Source: Chloroflexota bacterium
GTDB lineage: Bacteria > Chloroflexota > Anaerolineae > Aggregatilineales > J027
Assembly: GCA_016234595.1 (NCBI GenBank)
Contig: JACRBG010000051.1
Span: 62,001 to 126,000 of the forward strand
DNA length: 64,000 nt
Direction of reading: 5' to 3'
Part shown: positions 50,970 to 59,393 of the stretch, piece after piece
Position numbering within the stretch: position 1 is the first letter of the stretch
How the letters are laid out: each line of letters opens with the position of its first letter
Notes under the pieces: generated by a model
The model's database searches: none
What the model was told of the DNA's origin: nothing
Seen by the model: only the letters and a program-made list of their open reading frames with translations
Position numbers and translations under genes: made by a program

Positions 50970-51293
50970 ATGGATAATCTATTGGCATTTGCCCGTGTTC
51001 TAAGTGATGAAACTCGTTATCAGATGATGCTAATATTGTGCTGCACCGAATTTTCGGTCAGCGATCTAGTCAAGGCATTGGAAGGGCGGGGCATTAGTGT
51101 TACCCAGCCCACTGTCTCCCATCATCTAGCCGAATTGCGTGATGCCAACTTGGTGATCGTGCGTAAAGCAGGTCGGCAGACCTTTTACTCACTCAATCAA
51201 GAACAGGTGACGGTGTGCTGTGGTCAATTGATGACCAAATTTGCCCCTCTCATCTCCATAGACCAAATCCCCGTACGCGGGTCGGAGAATTAA
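50970..51293 (+). CDS. arsR: ArsR-family metal/arsenic-responsive repressor
   Basis: About 107 residues of winged-helix ArsR/SmtB type: LLAFARVLSDETRYQMMLIL, LSSVSDLVKALEG-like helices, the recognition part ISVTQPTVSHHLAELRDANL and FYSLNQEQ wing. Cysteine pairs ILCCTEFS and TVCCGQL are candidate arsenite ligands, placed differently from the ELCVCDL of classical ArsR. I start at ATG 50970; an in-frame GTG at 50961 is closer to the operator. It is followed by arsM with its own copy of the operator, and both probably respond to arsenite. Confidence 0.9.
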   Translation: MDNLLAFARVLSDETRYQMMLILCCTEFSVSDLVKALEGRGISVTQPTVSHHLAELRDANLVIVRKAGRQTFYSLNQEQVTVCCGQLMTKFAPLISIDQIPVRGSEN

Positions 51294-51319
51294 GTTCTCC
51301 AAAATTTTTTGTCTAAACA

Positions 51320-51337
51320 CATAGATATATATCTATG
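51320..51337. promoter_or_regulatory. ArsR operator upstream of arsM
   Basis: A perfect 18-bp palindrome CATAGATAT / ATATCTATG, 24 bases before the arsM start. It shares the ATAGATA core with the operator at 50937, so the same repressor should bind both. Confidence 0.8.
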
Positions 51338-51361
51338 CATATAACCAAAAGGAAAACAATC

Positions 51362-52207
51362 ATGAGTCAAATTAGCGATCCCAACCTTGTTCTCAAAGCC
51401 GCCAATCCAGCCACTCAAGCCTGCTGTGGGGGTACAGTTACCCAAACTACAACTCCGAATGCGATCACCATGTCCAACGCTACTGCTGAAGACATCCATG
51501 AAGCCGTCAAATCACGCTATGGCCGTTTAGCCGAAACCAGTTCAAGCTGCTGTGGCGATGGGGGTGGTTGCAATGCCAACCTCTATGAAACCGACATCAA
51601 TCTGATTCCATCCGAAGTTGCCGAATTTTCACTTGGCTGCGGCGATCCCATCTCCATTGCGGAACTGCGCCCCGGTGAAGTGGTGGTTGATCTAGGTTCG
51701 GGTGGCGGCCTTGATGCGTTTTTATCAGCCCAACGAGTGGGTGAAACGGGTCGAGTCATTGGCATTGACATGACCCCCGCCATGATTGAACGGGCCACCC
51801 AAGCCCGTGACAAACAGGGTTTCAAAAATGTCGAGTTCCGCTTAGGCCAAATTGAACACATGCCCATCGAAGCCAACACCGCCGATGTCATTATCAGCAA
51901 CTGTGTGATTAATCTCGCTCCTGATAAAAAGGCCGTCTTCAAAGATGCCTTCCGCGTCCTAAAATCCGGTGGGCGGTTTGCTGTCGCCGATATTGTCACC
52001 GAAGGCGAACTCACCTCCGATGAACGCGCCAACATGGATTTCTGGTCGGAATGCCTGACCGGAGCGATTGATGTTAATGTGTATCTCAATGCCCTGCGTG
52101 AAGTTGGCTTCGTGGATGCCCAAGTGACCCACAAAGCGGCCTATAGTGACAACAATGACTTCACAGCCAAAATCTTCAGTGCCCGCATCACCGCCCGCAA
52201 GCCCTAA
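51362..52207 (+). CDS. arsM: Arsenite S-adenosylmethionine methyltransferase
   Basis: A 281-residue methyltransferase that makes methylated arsenicals from As(III). SAM motif I is VVDLGSGGGLDAFLSA, followed by GIDMTPAMIERATQARD and NTADVIISNCVINL. Conserved cysteines for arsenic are present: Cys pair near residue 63 (SSSCCGDGGGC), Cys in FSLGCGDP and Cys in SNCVINL. The N-terminal 40 residues include an extra CCGG motif. Start 51362 follows AAAGGA; an upstream ATG in frame overlaps the operator. It is the effector gene of the arsR-arsM pair; no efflux pump is adjacent. Confidence 0.94.
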   Translation: MSQISDPNLVLKAANPATQACCGGTVTQTTTPNAITMSNATAEDIHEAVKSRYGRLAETSSSCCGDGGGCNANLYETDINLIPSEVAEFSLGCGDPISIAELRPGEVVVDLGSGGGLDAFLSAQRVGETGRVIGIDMTPAMIERATQARDKQGFKNVEFRLGQIEHMPIEANTADVIISNCVINLAPDKKAVFKDAFRVLKSGGRFAVADIVTEGELTSDERANMDFWSECLTGAIDVNVYLNALREVGFVDAQVTHKAAYSDNNDFTAKIFSARITARKP

Positions 52208-52233
52208 ATCAACCCCAGACACCTCAAACAAAG

Positions 52234-52262
52234 CGGGTAGCATCAGGTTACCCGTTTTTGTT
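52234..52262 (+). terminator. Terminator of arsM
   Basis: A 6-bp stem CGGGTA (52234-52239) / TACCCG (52249-52254) followed by TTTTTGTTTT. Confidence 0.75.
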
Positions 52263-52349
52263 TTCTAGCAGACACCTGCAATTTTGCGATGGGATGGTAA
52301 TATAGTGCGACGATTAAACTAATGAGCTTCTTTTATTGGAGGATTTTAA

Positions 52350-53201
52350 ATGCCCAGCCCTATCGCTATCGTCGCCGACAGCACCTGTGATCTGCCCAAA
52401 GACCTTGTTGAAAAACATCGTATTCAAGTTGTCCCCGAATACGTCTTATGGGGCACTGAGAGTTATCGGGATGGTGTAGATTTGACCGCCGAGCAATTTT
52501 ATGACCGTATGGGCAAAGATAAGGGACTGCCTAAAACTTCACAGCCATCCCCGGGCGATTTCTTAAAAGCCTACCAAACCATCCGTGAAAAAACGAATGC
52601 CGAATCTGTTCTTTGCCTCACCCTCTCTGCTGAGTTGAGTGGGACGTACAATTCGGCTGTGCAAGCAGGCGAACAGGCCGATTTTCCGGTGCGGGTCATA
52701 GATGTTCGCAACGCGACTATGCCGCTAGGTTTTATGGCGCTGACCGCTGCAGAAGGTCGTGATGGTGGCCTTTCGATGGACGACATTGAAAAAGAAGTTC
52801 GGGCCTCGCTTTCCAAAGCCAACATCTTTTTTACCGTCTCCTCGCTCGAATTTCTCCATCGCGGCGGACGTATTGGCGGGGCACAGCGCCTGATTGGTGA
52901 TACCCTGAAAATTCGCCCCATCCTAACAGTTATTGAAGGCAAGGTCGCCGCCAAAGAAAGTGTCCGTACCCAAAAACGTGCCGTTCAGCGTATGGCCGAA
53001 TTGATTGACGAACTAGGTCAAGGCGGTCAATTCCGTCGCTTGGGGGTCATTCATGGCGGCATTCTTGAAGATGCTGAAGCCCTCCAAAAACAATTGCGTG
53101 AAAAATATAACCCACCTACCATGATTCTTAACCTTGCCAGCCCTGCCGTTGGAACGCATGTCGGCCCCGGCTGCATTGGGATTGCCTATCAACTTGCCTA
53201 A
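52350..53201 (+). CDS. DegV family fatty-acid-binding protein
   Basis: A 283-residue DegV protein, standard length. Signatures: IAIVADSTCDLPKDLVEKH at the start, VDLTAEQFYDRM, KTSQPSPGDFLKAY with the lipid-contacting Thr/Ser, LCLTLSAELSGTYNSAVQA, and the basic tail region RVRTQKRAVQRM-like. DegV (FakB) proteins hold a fatty acid for phosphorylation by FakA; no FakA kinase is nearby. TGGAGGA precedes the ATG. It is followed 10 bases later by a second YbaK gene, one operon. Confidence 0.93.
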   Translation: MPSPIAIVADSTCDLPKDLVEKHRIQVVPEYVLWGTESYRDGVDLTAEQFYDRMGKDKGLPKTSQPSPGDFLKAYQTIREKTNAESVLCLTLSAELSGTYNSAVQAGEQADFPVRVIDVRNATMPLGFMALTAAEGRDGGLSMDDIEKEVRASLSKANIFFTVSSLEFLHRGGRIGGAQRLIGDTLKIRPILTVIEGKVAAKESVRTQKRAVQRMAELIDELGQGGQFRRLGVIHGGILEDAEALQKQLREKYNPPTMILNLASPAVGTHVGPGCIGIAYQLA

Positions 53202-53211
53202 AGAGGACACT

Positions 53212-53712
53212 ATGGAATCATTAACATCGCAAGATGTCCAAGCTGCTTTAGATGCACTTGGAACTGGCATTCGCATCCAAACTTTTGAGACTTCAACCGC
53301 CACCTCGGCTGAAGCTGCCGCCAGTATTGGGACGACACTGGGCAGTATTGTCAAAAGCCTAGTATTTATAGCCGATACCCAGCCGCTGGTCATTTTGGCT
53401 TCCGGTGACCAGCGCATTGATACCCGTAAATTAGCCGCGCTGTACAATATTGGTCGCAAAAAGGTGAAGGTGGCGACTATGGAGGAATGCGTTACGATTG
53501 TAGGGTATGCGCCGGGTGGAGTTCCTCCAGTGGGGCATCGTAACCGCGTCCCAATCTTGATTGATCAAACACTGGGGCGCTATGAAATGGTGTATGCAGC
53601 GGCAGGTGCACCTAATGCTATTTTCCCCATCCCCTATGCCAAACTGGTCGAAATTACAGCAGGGCAAGTGGCGGATGTAGCCATAGATGCAAGCGAGAGC
53701 GAAACCACCTAA
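53212..53712 (+). CDS. YbaK/EbsC-family deacylase, second copy
   Basis: A 166-residue protein with one YbaK / INS domain. It has the family region LGSIVKSLVFIADTQPLVIL, RKLAALYNIGRKKVKVATME and the GYAPGGVPPVGHRNRVPILI loop typical of the YeaK/ProXp-like branches rather than YbaK of the 3974 gene. It probably deacylates a different mischarged tRNA. I start at ATG 53212 after AGAGG; the frame is open further upstream but lies inside degV. Coupled to degV by a 10-base gap. Confidence 0.9.
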   Translation: MESLTSQDVQAALDALGTGIRIQTFETSTATSAEAAASIGTTLGSIVKSLVFIADTQPLVILASGDQRIDTRKLAALYNIGRKKVKVATMEECVTIVGYAPGGVPPVGHRNRVPILIDQTLGRYEMVYAAAGAPNAIFPIPYAKLVEITAGQVADVAIDASESETT

Positions 53713-53748
53713 CGCATTTTATTAGCCGCAACAGGGAGGTGAGTCACC

Positions 53749-54255
53749 ATGATAGCCGCTGTTCCATTCCTTTTCAGCGGCATTTTTCTGTCTCGCTCGA
53801 TAATGGTCATGCTAGGTCTGATTAAAGGCCCGGTGTTGCACAGCTTCGAAAAATATGGGGATGATGAGCGTGGCTATAATGGTCTGCTATATCTTTTATT
53901 TTGGATGGGTGCATTCTCATTAAATAGCGGCATCTGGATGGCTCGCCTCTCACGCAATGTTTTTCTCCCAATGGAATCGCTGGGTGTTATTTTGATGGCG
54001 GGTGCTTTTATTGCCTACCGTCAAGCCCATCTTGTCCACAAGTTCTTCCACTATCCACGCTGGTATTTTGAGCTAGAGGAGCGTACTTCACGTTCCGAAA
54101 GGCGACGTATCGCCTATATGTGGCTACAGCTTTCCCGCAAGGGCAGGCTCATTTATAACAGCAATGATTTCGCCTTTAACCAATGGGCTGATCTCATCAT
54201 TGTCTCAACGATTTACATTGATGATTATTTAGAGGGGCAGGCTGCTTCACCCTGA
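53749..54255 (+). CDS. Small membrane protein of unknown function
   Basis: A 168-residue protein with about three hydrophobic helices in the first 90 residues (VPFLFSGIFLSRSIMVMLGL, LLYLLFWMGAFSL, LGVILMAGAFIAYRQAHLVH). The rest is a charged cytoplasmic tail (ERTSRSERRRIAYMWLQL, then DFAFNQWADLIIVSTIYIDD). No family recognised. GGGAGG precedes the ATG. Its 3' end overlaps the convergent gene at 54225 by 31 bases. Confidence 0.65.
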   Translation: MIAAVPFLFSGIFLSRSIMVMLGLIKGPVLHSFEKYGDDERGYNGLLYLLFWMGAFSLNSGIWMARLSRNVFLPMESLGVILMAGAFIAYRQAHLVHKFFHYPRWYFELEERTSRSERRRIAYMWLQLSRKGRLIYNSNDFAFNQWADLIIVSTIYIDDYLEGQAASP

Positions 54256-55406
54256 AAACCCGCTGGCGACCATACAGGCGGGTTATTATTCATTGTTGCT
54301 GACCCAAAAGTCTGTACCTCCCCCAACACTGTGTCATAGACTTGTAGCTCATAGGCCGCCCGAAAAGCCACCCAGCGTCCATCGGCTGAAAAACGAGGGT
54401 AATCATGATACAAGCTGGTGGGGTCGTTAATGAGGGGTGTGGGTAAAAACGTATTGGGGCCATTAGGCAAGGTCAACCGCCACAAAATATTGCGTGTCTC
54501 TCCTCCGAAATTTTGCATGGCGGCAATCAGCGCATCCCCAGTAGGCTGCCACACAAAATCCAAAATCGTTCCAGCCTGCTCATTGATGACCATAGCCGGA
54601 GCCGAACCATCGGAAGGCATCACCATCAATTGATGAAAATTCGGCTGAACTTGATAGACAAACGCAATATAAAAATCAGTGGGTGACCAGCGCGGGTTAT
54701 AGACCGCATTCGCCGCGAAACTGGTCAAGCGAAATTTGTTTTGCCCATCGGCATTCACTACCCACAATTCCGGCTTGCCCTCAATATCCTCAGCACTGGC
54801 GCTTTCGGCTTCGGGGGTCGCCGTGGTAATCACAGGTTGATTCGAAACATACACCAAGCGCCGTCCATCCGATGACCAGCGCGGCTGTGATTCCATACCC
54901 GAATTGGAATAAAATTCGGGGCGGCCTCCCTGCGGCGTCACCCACGCAATATGTGATGTTCGATAGGGTTCTTGGTCAGCGGGGTCGTAATAACGGATGA
55001 GGGTAAACACAATCTTGCTGCCGTCTGGCGACCATTCTGGCTCCCATGCCCGATAACTTAAGGCTCCCGTTGAGCCAAGGTCAAGCAGGCGGTGTAAATG
55101 ACTACCATCCAGCCGCACCGCATATAAATCGCCATAGCCGGGGCGTTGTTCCCATGTAAACACGATCTCACAACCATTGGGCGAAAATCCACCTATATAA
55201 TGATTGCCGGGGCCAAAGCTGAGGCGGCGTTGTTGACCAGTCGCCAAATCAATGAGCAAAAACCCATCTTGTTCGGGTGTATTGGTGACTACCAGTGGGC
55301 CCTGTAGTAAGGTGGAGGATTGTTCGGCTGAGGCGCTAAAAAGCGGAATGCCTAAAATCAAAATAATGATGAGTAGGCCGAGAATGCTGAGGCGAGGCGG
55401 GGGCAT
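54225..55406 (-). CDS. Secreted TolB-like beta-propeller protein
   Basis: A 393-residue extracytoplasmic protein. An N-terminal anchor or signal (LSILGLLIIILILGIPLFSA) precedes five to six PD40-type blades: EPEWSPDGSKIVFTL, QPRWSSDGRRLVYVSNQ, NPRWSPTDFYIAFVYQ, PRFSADGRWVAFRA and PVWSPAGFQGEA. It is the last gene of the leftward signalling cluster, 24 bases after the kinase fusion gene, so it is probably its output or sensor partner. The 3' end overlaps the gene at 53749 and contains that gene's terminator hairpin. Confidence 0.85.
   Translation of the reverse strand: MPPPRLSILGLLIIILILGIPLFSASAEQSSTLLQGPLVVTNTPEQDGFLLIDLATGQQRRLSFGPGNHYIGGFSPNGCEIVFTWEQRPGYGDLYAVRLDGSHLHRLLDLGSTGALSYRAWEPEWSPDGSKIVFTLIRYYDPADQEPYRTSHIAWVTPQGGRPEFYSNSGMESQPRWSSDGRRLVYVSNQPVITTATPEAESASAEDIEGKPELWVVNADGQNKFRLTSFAANAVYNPRWSPTDFYIAFVYQVQPNFHQLMVMPSDGSAPAMVINEQAGTILDFVWQPTGDALIAAMQNFGGETRNILWRLTLPNGPNTFLPTPLINDPTSLYHDYPRFSADGRWVAFRAAYELQVYDTVLGEVQTFGSATMNNNPPVWSPAGFQGEAACPSK
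54257..54284 (+). terminator. Terminator embedded in the convergent coding region
   Basis: A 7-bp stem AACCCGC (54257-54263) / GCGGGTT (54278-54284) followed by ATTATTC, directly after the stop of the gene at 53749 but inside the 3' coding part of the gene at 54225. Confidence 0.6.
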
Positions 55407-55430
55407 TACATTCTCGGCATAACCAGTGAT

Positions 55431-56975
55431 CTAAAACTTATGCAATTCATCAAGGCTAATCCAACCAGCCCGTAGCGCCATCAGTGCCGCATCGGTCTTG
55501 GACTTAACCCCTAAACGGTCAATAATTGCCATCAGGTGACGGGCCACTTCATTTTCGGGCATCCCCAATTGGTGCGCGACCTCAGGGTTATCATAACCTG
55601 CCGCCACGCACGTCAAAATATCTTTTTCAATGGCATCAAGTGGAACTTGGGCTGGGCCACGCTCTAACAAATCTTGCACCAATCGTTCGGCCACACCATG
55701 CCCCAATACTAAATGGCCTAACATCACATCATGCACCGATTTTTCAAGCTGTTCTTCGGAACTGGCTTTCAAGACATACCCATGGGCCCCGGCGCGTAGG
55801 GCCTGCATGATATAGGTGTTTTCATCCCGTCCGGTCAAAACCAACACTCTGACCTCAGGATAGGCTTGGCGAATACGCGGCAAAATGGCAAGGCCGCTCG
55901 TACCCGGCATATTCAAATCCAGCAAAATCACGTCGGGCTTATTTTCGCCAATCAAGCGGAAGGCTTCTTCACCATCAGCAGCTTGCCCCACCACGATAAA
56001 ACCCGGTACATCCTCTAGGAAGTAGGCAAGGCTTTGGCGGGTCAAATTATGGTCATCCGCCAGCAAAATGCGGATCGTCGGATTGAATTTATCTAATGGT
56101 GTGGTCGCTTTGCGGTAGGGCGGGGATTCTTCCTGAAACGCCACCGGTTTTTCGACAGGCGGGGCTGTTGGCTCTTTCAGCACGGCTTCCAGCGCATCCG
56201 CCATTTCTTTAGCGGTTGGAAAACGGGCCGCTGGTTTCTTTTCAAGGGCCCGCAAAATTGCGTTTTCTAAGGCCACCGGAATCCCCGGCATAATCTGACT
56301 GGGCGGGGTGGCGGCTTTCTTGACCTGTTGCAACAAAATACTGCCAATATCATCGGCATCAAATGGCAGTACACCCGTAACCATCTCATACAAGACAATC
56401 CCCGTCGAATACAAATCCGTGCGACGGTCTAAGGGGTGTCCCTGCGCTTGTTCGGGGGATAAATAGGCCGGTGTCCCAATGACTGTGCCTGCTGCGGTTA
56501 GGCGTTTAAATTCACCATCACTAGGAATTGCCAAGCCAAAATCCATGATCTTGACCTGACCATTTGGCAAGATATAAATATTGGCGGGTTTGATGTCACG
56601 GTGAATAAAGCCGGTGTTATGAGCATAATCCAACGCCATGCAAATCTGCTTACCAATTTCGGCCACCTGACGCGGATCAGCCGGAATCAGATTATGGAGG
56701 GGTTGCCCATTGATATATTCCACCACGAGATAATGATACTCGCGGTCTTTATCCACATCATAGATGCCCATGATGCCGGGGTGATTCAATTGTGCTGCCG
56801 AAAGCGCCTCACGCTCAAAACGCTTGCGTGTCGTATCATTGACGTGGGGCATCAACACTTTTATGGCAACGGTACGCTGCAACCGCAGGTCTTTGGCGCG
56901 GTAAACAATCGCGGTTGCGCCTTCCCCCAATAATTCTTCTATCTGATAACGTTCGCCTAATATTCGCCCAATCAT
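55431..56975 (-). CDS. Ser/Thr protein kinase fused to a NarL-type response regulator
   Basis: About 514 residues. Residues 1-265 are a Hanks-type kinase: GEGATAIVYRAKD, catalytic Lys in VAIKVLMP, HRD in IHRDIKPANIYI, DFG in MDFGLAIP and GTPAYLSPEQ. After a Pro-rich linker (about 275-300), a receiver domain (305-425) has the acidic pair in ILLADDHNLTR, phosphoacceptor Asp in VILLDLNMPG and Lys in GYVLKASS. The end (450-510) is a LuxR-type HTH: TCVAAGYDNPEVAHQLGM then a recognition helix. This places a Ser/Thr kinase and a DNA-binding two-component output in one chain, without transmembrane helix. I start at ATG 56975 with GAGGA upstream; a GTG at 56993 is also in frame. Fourth of five leftward genes. 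Confidence 0.9.
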   Translation of the reverse strand: MIGRILGERYQIEELLGEGATAIVYRAKDLRLQRTVAIKVLMPHVNDTTRKRFEREALSAAQLNHPGIMGIYDVDKDREYHYLVVEYINGQPLHNLIPADPRQVAEIGKQICMALDYAHNTGFIHRDIKPANIYILPNGQVKIMDFGLAIPSDGEFKRLTAAGTVIGTPAYLSPEQAQGHPLDRRTDLYSTGIVLYEMVTGVLPFDADDIGSILLQQVKKAATPPSQIMPGIPVALENAILRALEKKPAARFPTAKEMADALEAVLKEPTAPPVEKPVAFQEESPPYRKATTPLDKFNPTIRILLADDHNLTRQSLAYFLEDVPGFIVVGQAADGEEAFRLIGENKPDVILLDLNMPGTSGLAILPRIRQAYPEVRVLVLTGRDENTYIMQALRAGAHGYVLKASSEEQLEKSVHDVMLGHLVLGHGVAERLVQDLLERGPAQVPLDAIEKDILTCVAAGYDNPEVAHQLGMPENEVARHLMAIIDRLGVKSKTDAALMALRAGWISLDELHKF

Positions 56976-57050
56976 ATAAGTCCTCGGCGGCACACCCCTG
57001 AATAACAGTTCAAAGTGTACTGAGTATAGGGCGGGTACGCAAGAAATTGA

Positions 57051-57647
57051 TTAGGTATGTGTCTCAAATTTCTTGGCGTTATGAATTGCTACGGATGCTT
57101 GGTCGGCCAAACTAGAGATTACATTCAGATGTGCCCGTGAATATCGCCCAATCGCGCGCCGACCATCCACATATAACAAACCAATCGGCTCACCCTTAAC
57201 CATCAAAGGGGAACACATCACTGTCCGTAACTGCAATTGTTGAATACTGATATTGTTTTTGAGCGACTCGTCGGTTTGGGCATCCGGCACAACCACCGCC
57301 GCGCCTTTTTCGAGGGTTTTTTCAATGACCCCACTGGACGGTGTAAAAAGTTCAGCCGGGATATAGCGCTGGTTAGCATCCCGCCCCATCTTAAAATGCA
57401 TCGAGCCATCGTCATCAATCATCATTAAAAAAGCGCGATCACCATCAGCAAAGGCCACCACACTGTCCAACACAAACGTAATCAATTCCCGTGTATCCCG
57501 GATGCTATGGATGGTCTTGGTGACTTCCAAAAGCATTTGTAGCGCCTTCAACTCATTAATATCGCGGCGCTCCTCCGTCCACGTCATCGCCTGATGGACT
57601 TCTTCCAAAATGCGGTCAACGTCTTTCAAACGGTCATCATTTGACAT
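57051..57647 (-). CDS. GAF-domain sensor protein
   Basis: A 198-residue cytoplasmic protein. A helical N-terminus (VDRILEEVHQAMTWTEERRD, about 10-30) leads to one GAF domain (about 45-195): MLLEVTKTIHSIRDTRELIT, DGDRAFLMMIDDDGSMHF, VMCSPLMVKGEPIGLLYVDG and IGRYSRAHLNVISSLADQAS. GAF binds small ligands or cyclic nucleotides; the ligand is unknown. I start at ATG 57647 with GGGAG upstream; it overlaps the methyltransferase stop by 11 bases, so the two are translationally coupled. It precedes the kinase-regulator gene and is a likely input to it. Confidence 0.85.
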   Translation of the reverse strand: MSNDDRLKDVDRILEEVHQAMTWTEERRDINELKALQMLLEVTKTIHSIRDTRELITFVLDSVVAFADGDRAFLMMIDDDGSMHFKMGRDANQRYIPAELFTPSSGVIEKTLEKGAAVVVPDAQTDESLKNNISIQQLQLRTVMCSPLMVKGEPIGLLYVDGRRAIGRYSRAHLNVISSLADQASVAIHNAKKFETHT

Positions 57648-58287
57648 GGTTGTACTCTCCCCCTTTAATTCCTCTGGCATAAAGCGCTAATCCAGACCCC
57701 ACCCGTTCACGAGTTTCGGTCAGTTTAAGCCCCGCTTTTTGAAACAATTCTGCAATCTGTTCAGGTGACCAGCGTACTTTGGCCTCAGCCATCTCGCCCC
57801 AATGAATAAAGTTCTCGCGGGCAAAGCCACTCAAATTCCGCTCATCCGCTAAAGCAGTGGCGGCTAGGATTGACATTTTAGGAGACGGATTCAACATCAC
57901 CAATGTTCCACTCGGCTTCAAAATACGGGCCAATTCCTGTAGGGCGGGTAAAGCCTCATCTACCAAATAGAGCACGTTGGTTGCCGTCACTACATCAAAA
58001 TGCTCAGCTTTTAACGGCAAATGATCCACACTGCCACAGACAAAGGCTTGCCCTACATTTTGGGTGCTAAAAGCATGGGCCATCATCAACGGGTCGGCGT
58101 CTACCCCATAGGCCTCGGCCTTATACTGCTCACGGAAAATTTTAACAAGTGCCCCCGGCCCAGTCCCCACATCCAATAGGCGAGCGTCTTCAGGCGGATC
58201 AACAAATCGCGCAAAACTCTCTAAGATGGTCGTCCAGCCGGTTTGGGTTTGCATCGAGGCAAAATATTCAACGGAATTCTGCGCCAT
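57637..58287 (-). CDS. SAM-dependent methyltransferase in signalling cluster
   Basis: A 216-residue class I methyltransferase with motif I LLDVGTGPGALVKIFRE, VDADPLMMAHAF, EHFDVVTATNVLYLVD and ILKPSGTLVMLNPSPKM. The C-terminal helices (PEQIAELFQKAGLKLTE) are typical of small-molecule methyltransferases. The substrate is unknown. It overlaps the GAF gene by 11 bases and follows the membrane gene by 7 bases, so it is the second gene of the cluster. Confidence 0.85.
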   Translation of the reverse strand: MAQNSVEYFASMQTQTGWTTILESFARFVDPPEDARLLDVGTGPGALVKIFREQYKAEAYGVDADPLMMAHAFSTQNVGQAFVCGSVDHLPLKAEHFDVVTATNVLYLVDEALPALQELARILKPSGTLVMLNPSPKMSILAATALADERNLSGFARENFIHWGEMAEAKVRWSPEQIAELFQKAGLKLTETRERVGSGLALYARGIKGGEYNHVK

Positions 58288-58294
58288 AGAAGCT

Positions 58295-59272
58295 CTAATA
58301 TCCCTCGCGGACTAATTGGGCAAAAGCGCGTATCCCAATCATGATGGACACCACAGGCAACCAGATTGATCCAAACAAGGCCAATAGGCCAAAAAGAATG
58401 GTGGTTTGGATGGGGTTATCACCATCGTGCGGTAAATGATAGCCCGCCCAGCCCATCACCATAAACGCCCCCAGCATAAATAACCAGCCATAGAGCAGGG
58501 CCTGTTTGGGTGGATTCAGGACACGCAGCCAATTTTCTTTATGTGTAGTCCGCGAAAACCATAGAATCAGTACAATCATGGCGATAATCATCACCACCAA
58601 AGCCACTCCATCAGCCGGAACGGCGTTATCAGCTAAGCGCAGCACCAATGTAATACCCAAGATACCACCCGTCAGGGCCCATTCATATGGCTCCAACAGC
58701 CAATCTTGAAATGACATTTTAATAGGTGGAGGCAGGATATAGAGCACCAGCAAATTTCCCAGTAGGGCAATCACAGTGGCAGGCAAAGCAGTGTCTAAAC
58801 TCGGTACAGGCAGTTGCACATGCTCAAGTTCAGGATACCCCCGTACCCAAATTCCCCAGCCAAGCCCTACCATCGCCGCTAATCCAACCAACCAAGCCGA
58901 AGCAGGGCGGGCCGTGCCAAGATACAAAAACCCCCCAAACGCCAATAGGAACATCAGGGTTTCAAGGCCTGTGCCATAAAATACAAGGCTAATCGGCAGG
59001 TTGTCGAACAAACGGGCTGAAATAAGCGCACTTTCGGTCAGGCCAAAAATCCCGGCAACCAGCAGTAACCCCATCCAATCCTGAATATGCCAGCGCACTA
59101 TCACGTCCAGCAAAATCGCGGCGATGGCAAAGTAGAGGCCAATCAAGGCCATCCAATCAAACGCATTATATTGGCTGGCGTTCTGCCATGCCACCAGTTC
59201 ACCAAAAACCAGCAGCAGCAGTCCAAAGCCAACACGGGGAATCCAAGTGAGTAGTCGTTGTCGGTTTACCAT
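58295..59272 (-). CDS. Polytopic membrane protein, first gene of signalling cluster
   Basis: A 325-residue hydrophobic protein with about ten predicted transmembrane helices and very short loops (VGFGLLLLVFGELVAWQNAS, LIGLYFAIAAILLDVIVRW, LLLVAGIFGLTESALISA and others). No transporter or sensor signature is recognised. As first gene of the leftward cluster (membrane protein, methyltransferase, GAF, kinase-regulator, propeller) it may be a sensor or flippase; this is inference from context only. Confidence 0.7.
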   Translation of the reverse strand: MVNRQRLLTWIPRVGFGLLLLVFGELVAWQNASQYNAFDWMALIGLYFAIAAILLDVIVRWHIQDWMGLLLVAGIFGLTESALISARLFDNLPISLVFYGTGLETLMFLLAFGGFLYLGTARPASAWLVGLAAMVGLGWGIWVRGYPELEHVQLPVPSLDTALPATVIALLGNLLVLYILPPPIKMSFQDWLLEPYEWALTGGILGITLVLRLADNAVPADGVALVVMIIAMIVLILWFSRTTHKENWLRVLNPPKQALLYGWLFMLGAFMVMGWAGYHLPHDGDNPIQTTILFGLLALFGSIWLPVVSIMIGIRAFAQLVREGY

Positions 59273-59320
59273 AACAGAAATTATAGAGTGCTTTCAGTTA
59301 AACTACGAAAAGAACATGCG

Positions 59321-59349
59321 TTGATGTTGCCCTAGACTACGAGTATACT
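59321..59349 (+). promoter_or_regulatory. Promoter of dnaJ-htrA-nadE
   Basis: TTGATG (59321-59326), a 17-base spacer and TATACT (59344-59349), about 44 bases before the dnaJ start. No CIRCE-type inverted repeat is present. Confidence 0.55.
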
Positions 59350-59393
59350 TTTCAGATAAACGACGGGCAAAATAGGCAAGCGAGTATTGTTAT

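Noticed and set aside
51583-52134. 183-residue open frame opposite arsM
   Set aside because: Shadow of the methyltransferase gene.
59281-59300. CIRCE-like GAGTGCT sequence before dnaJ
   Set aside because: Only one degenerate half is present and there is no partner arm.
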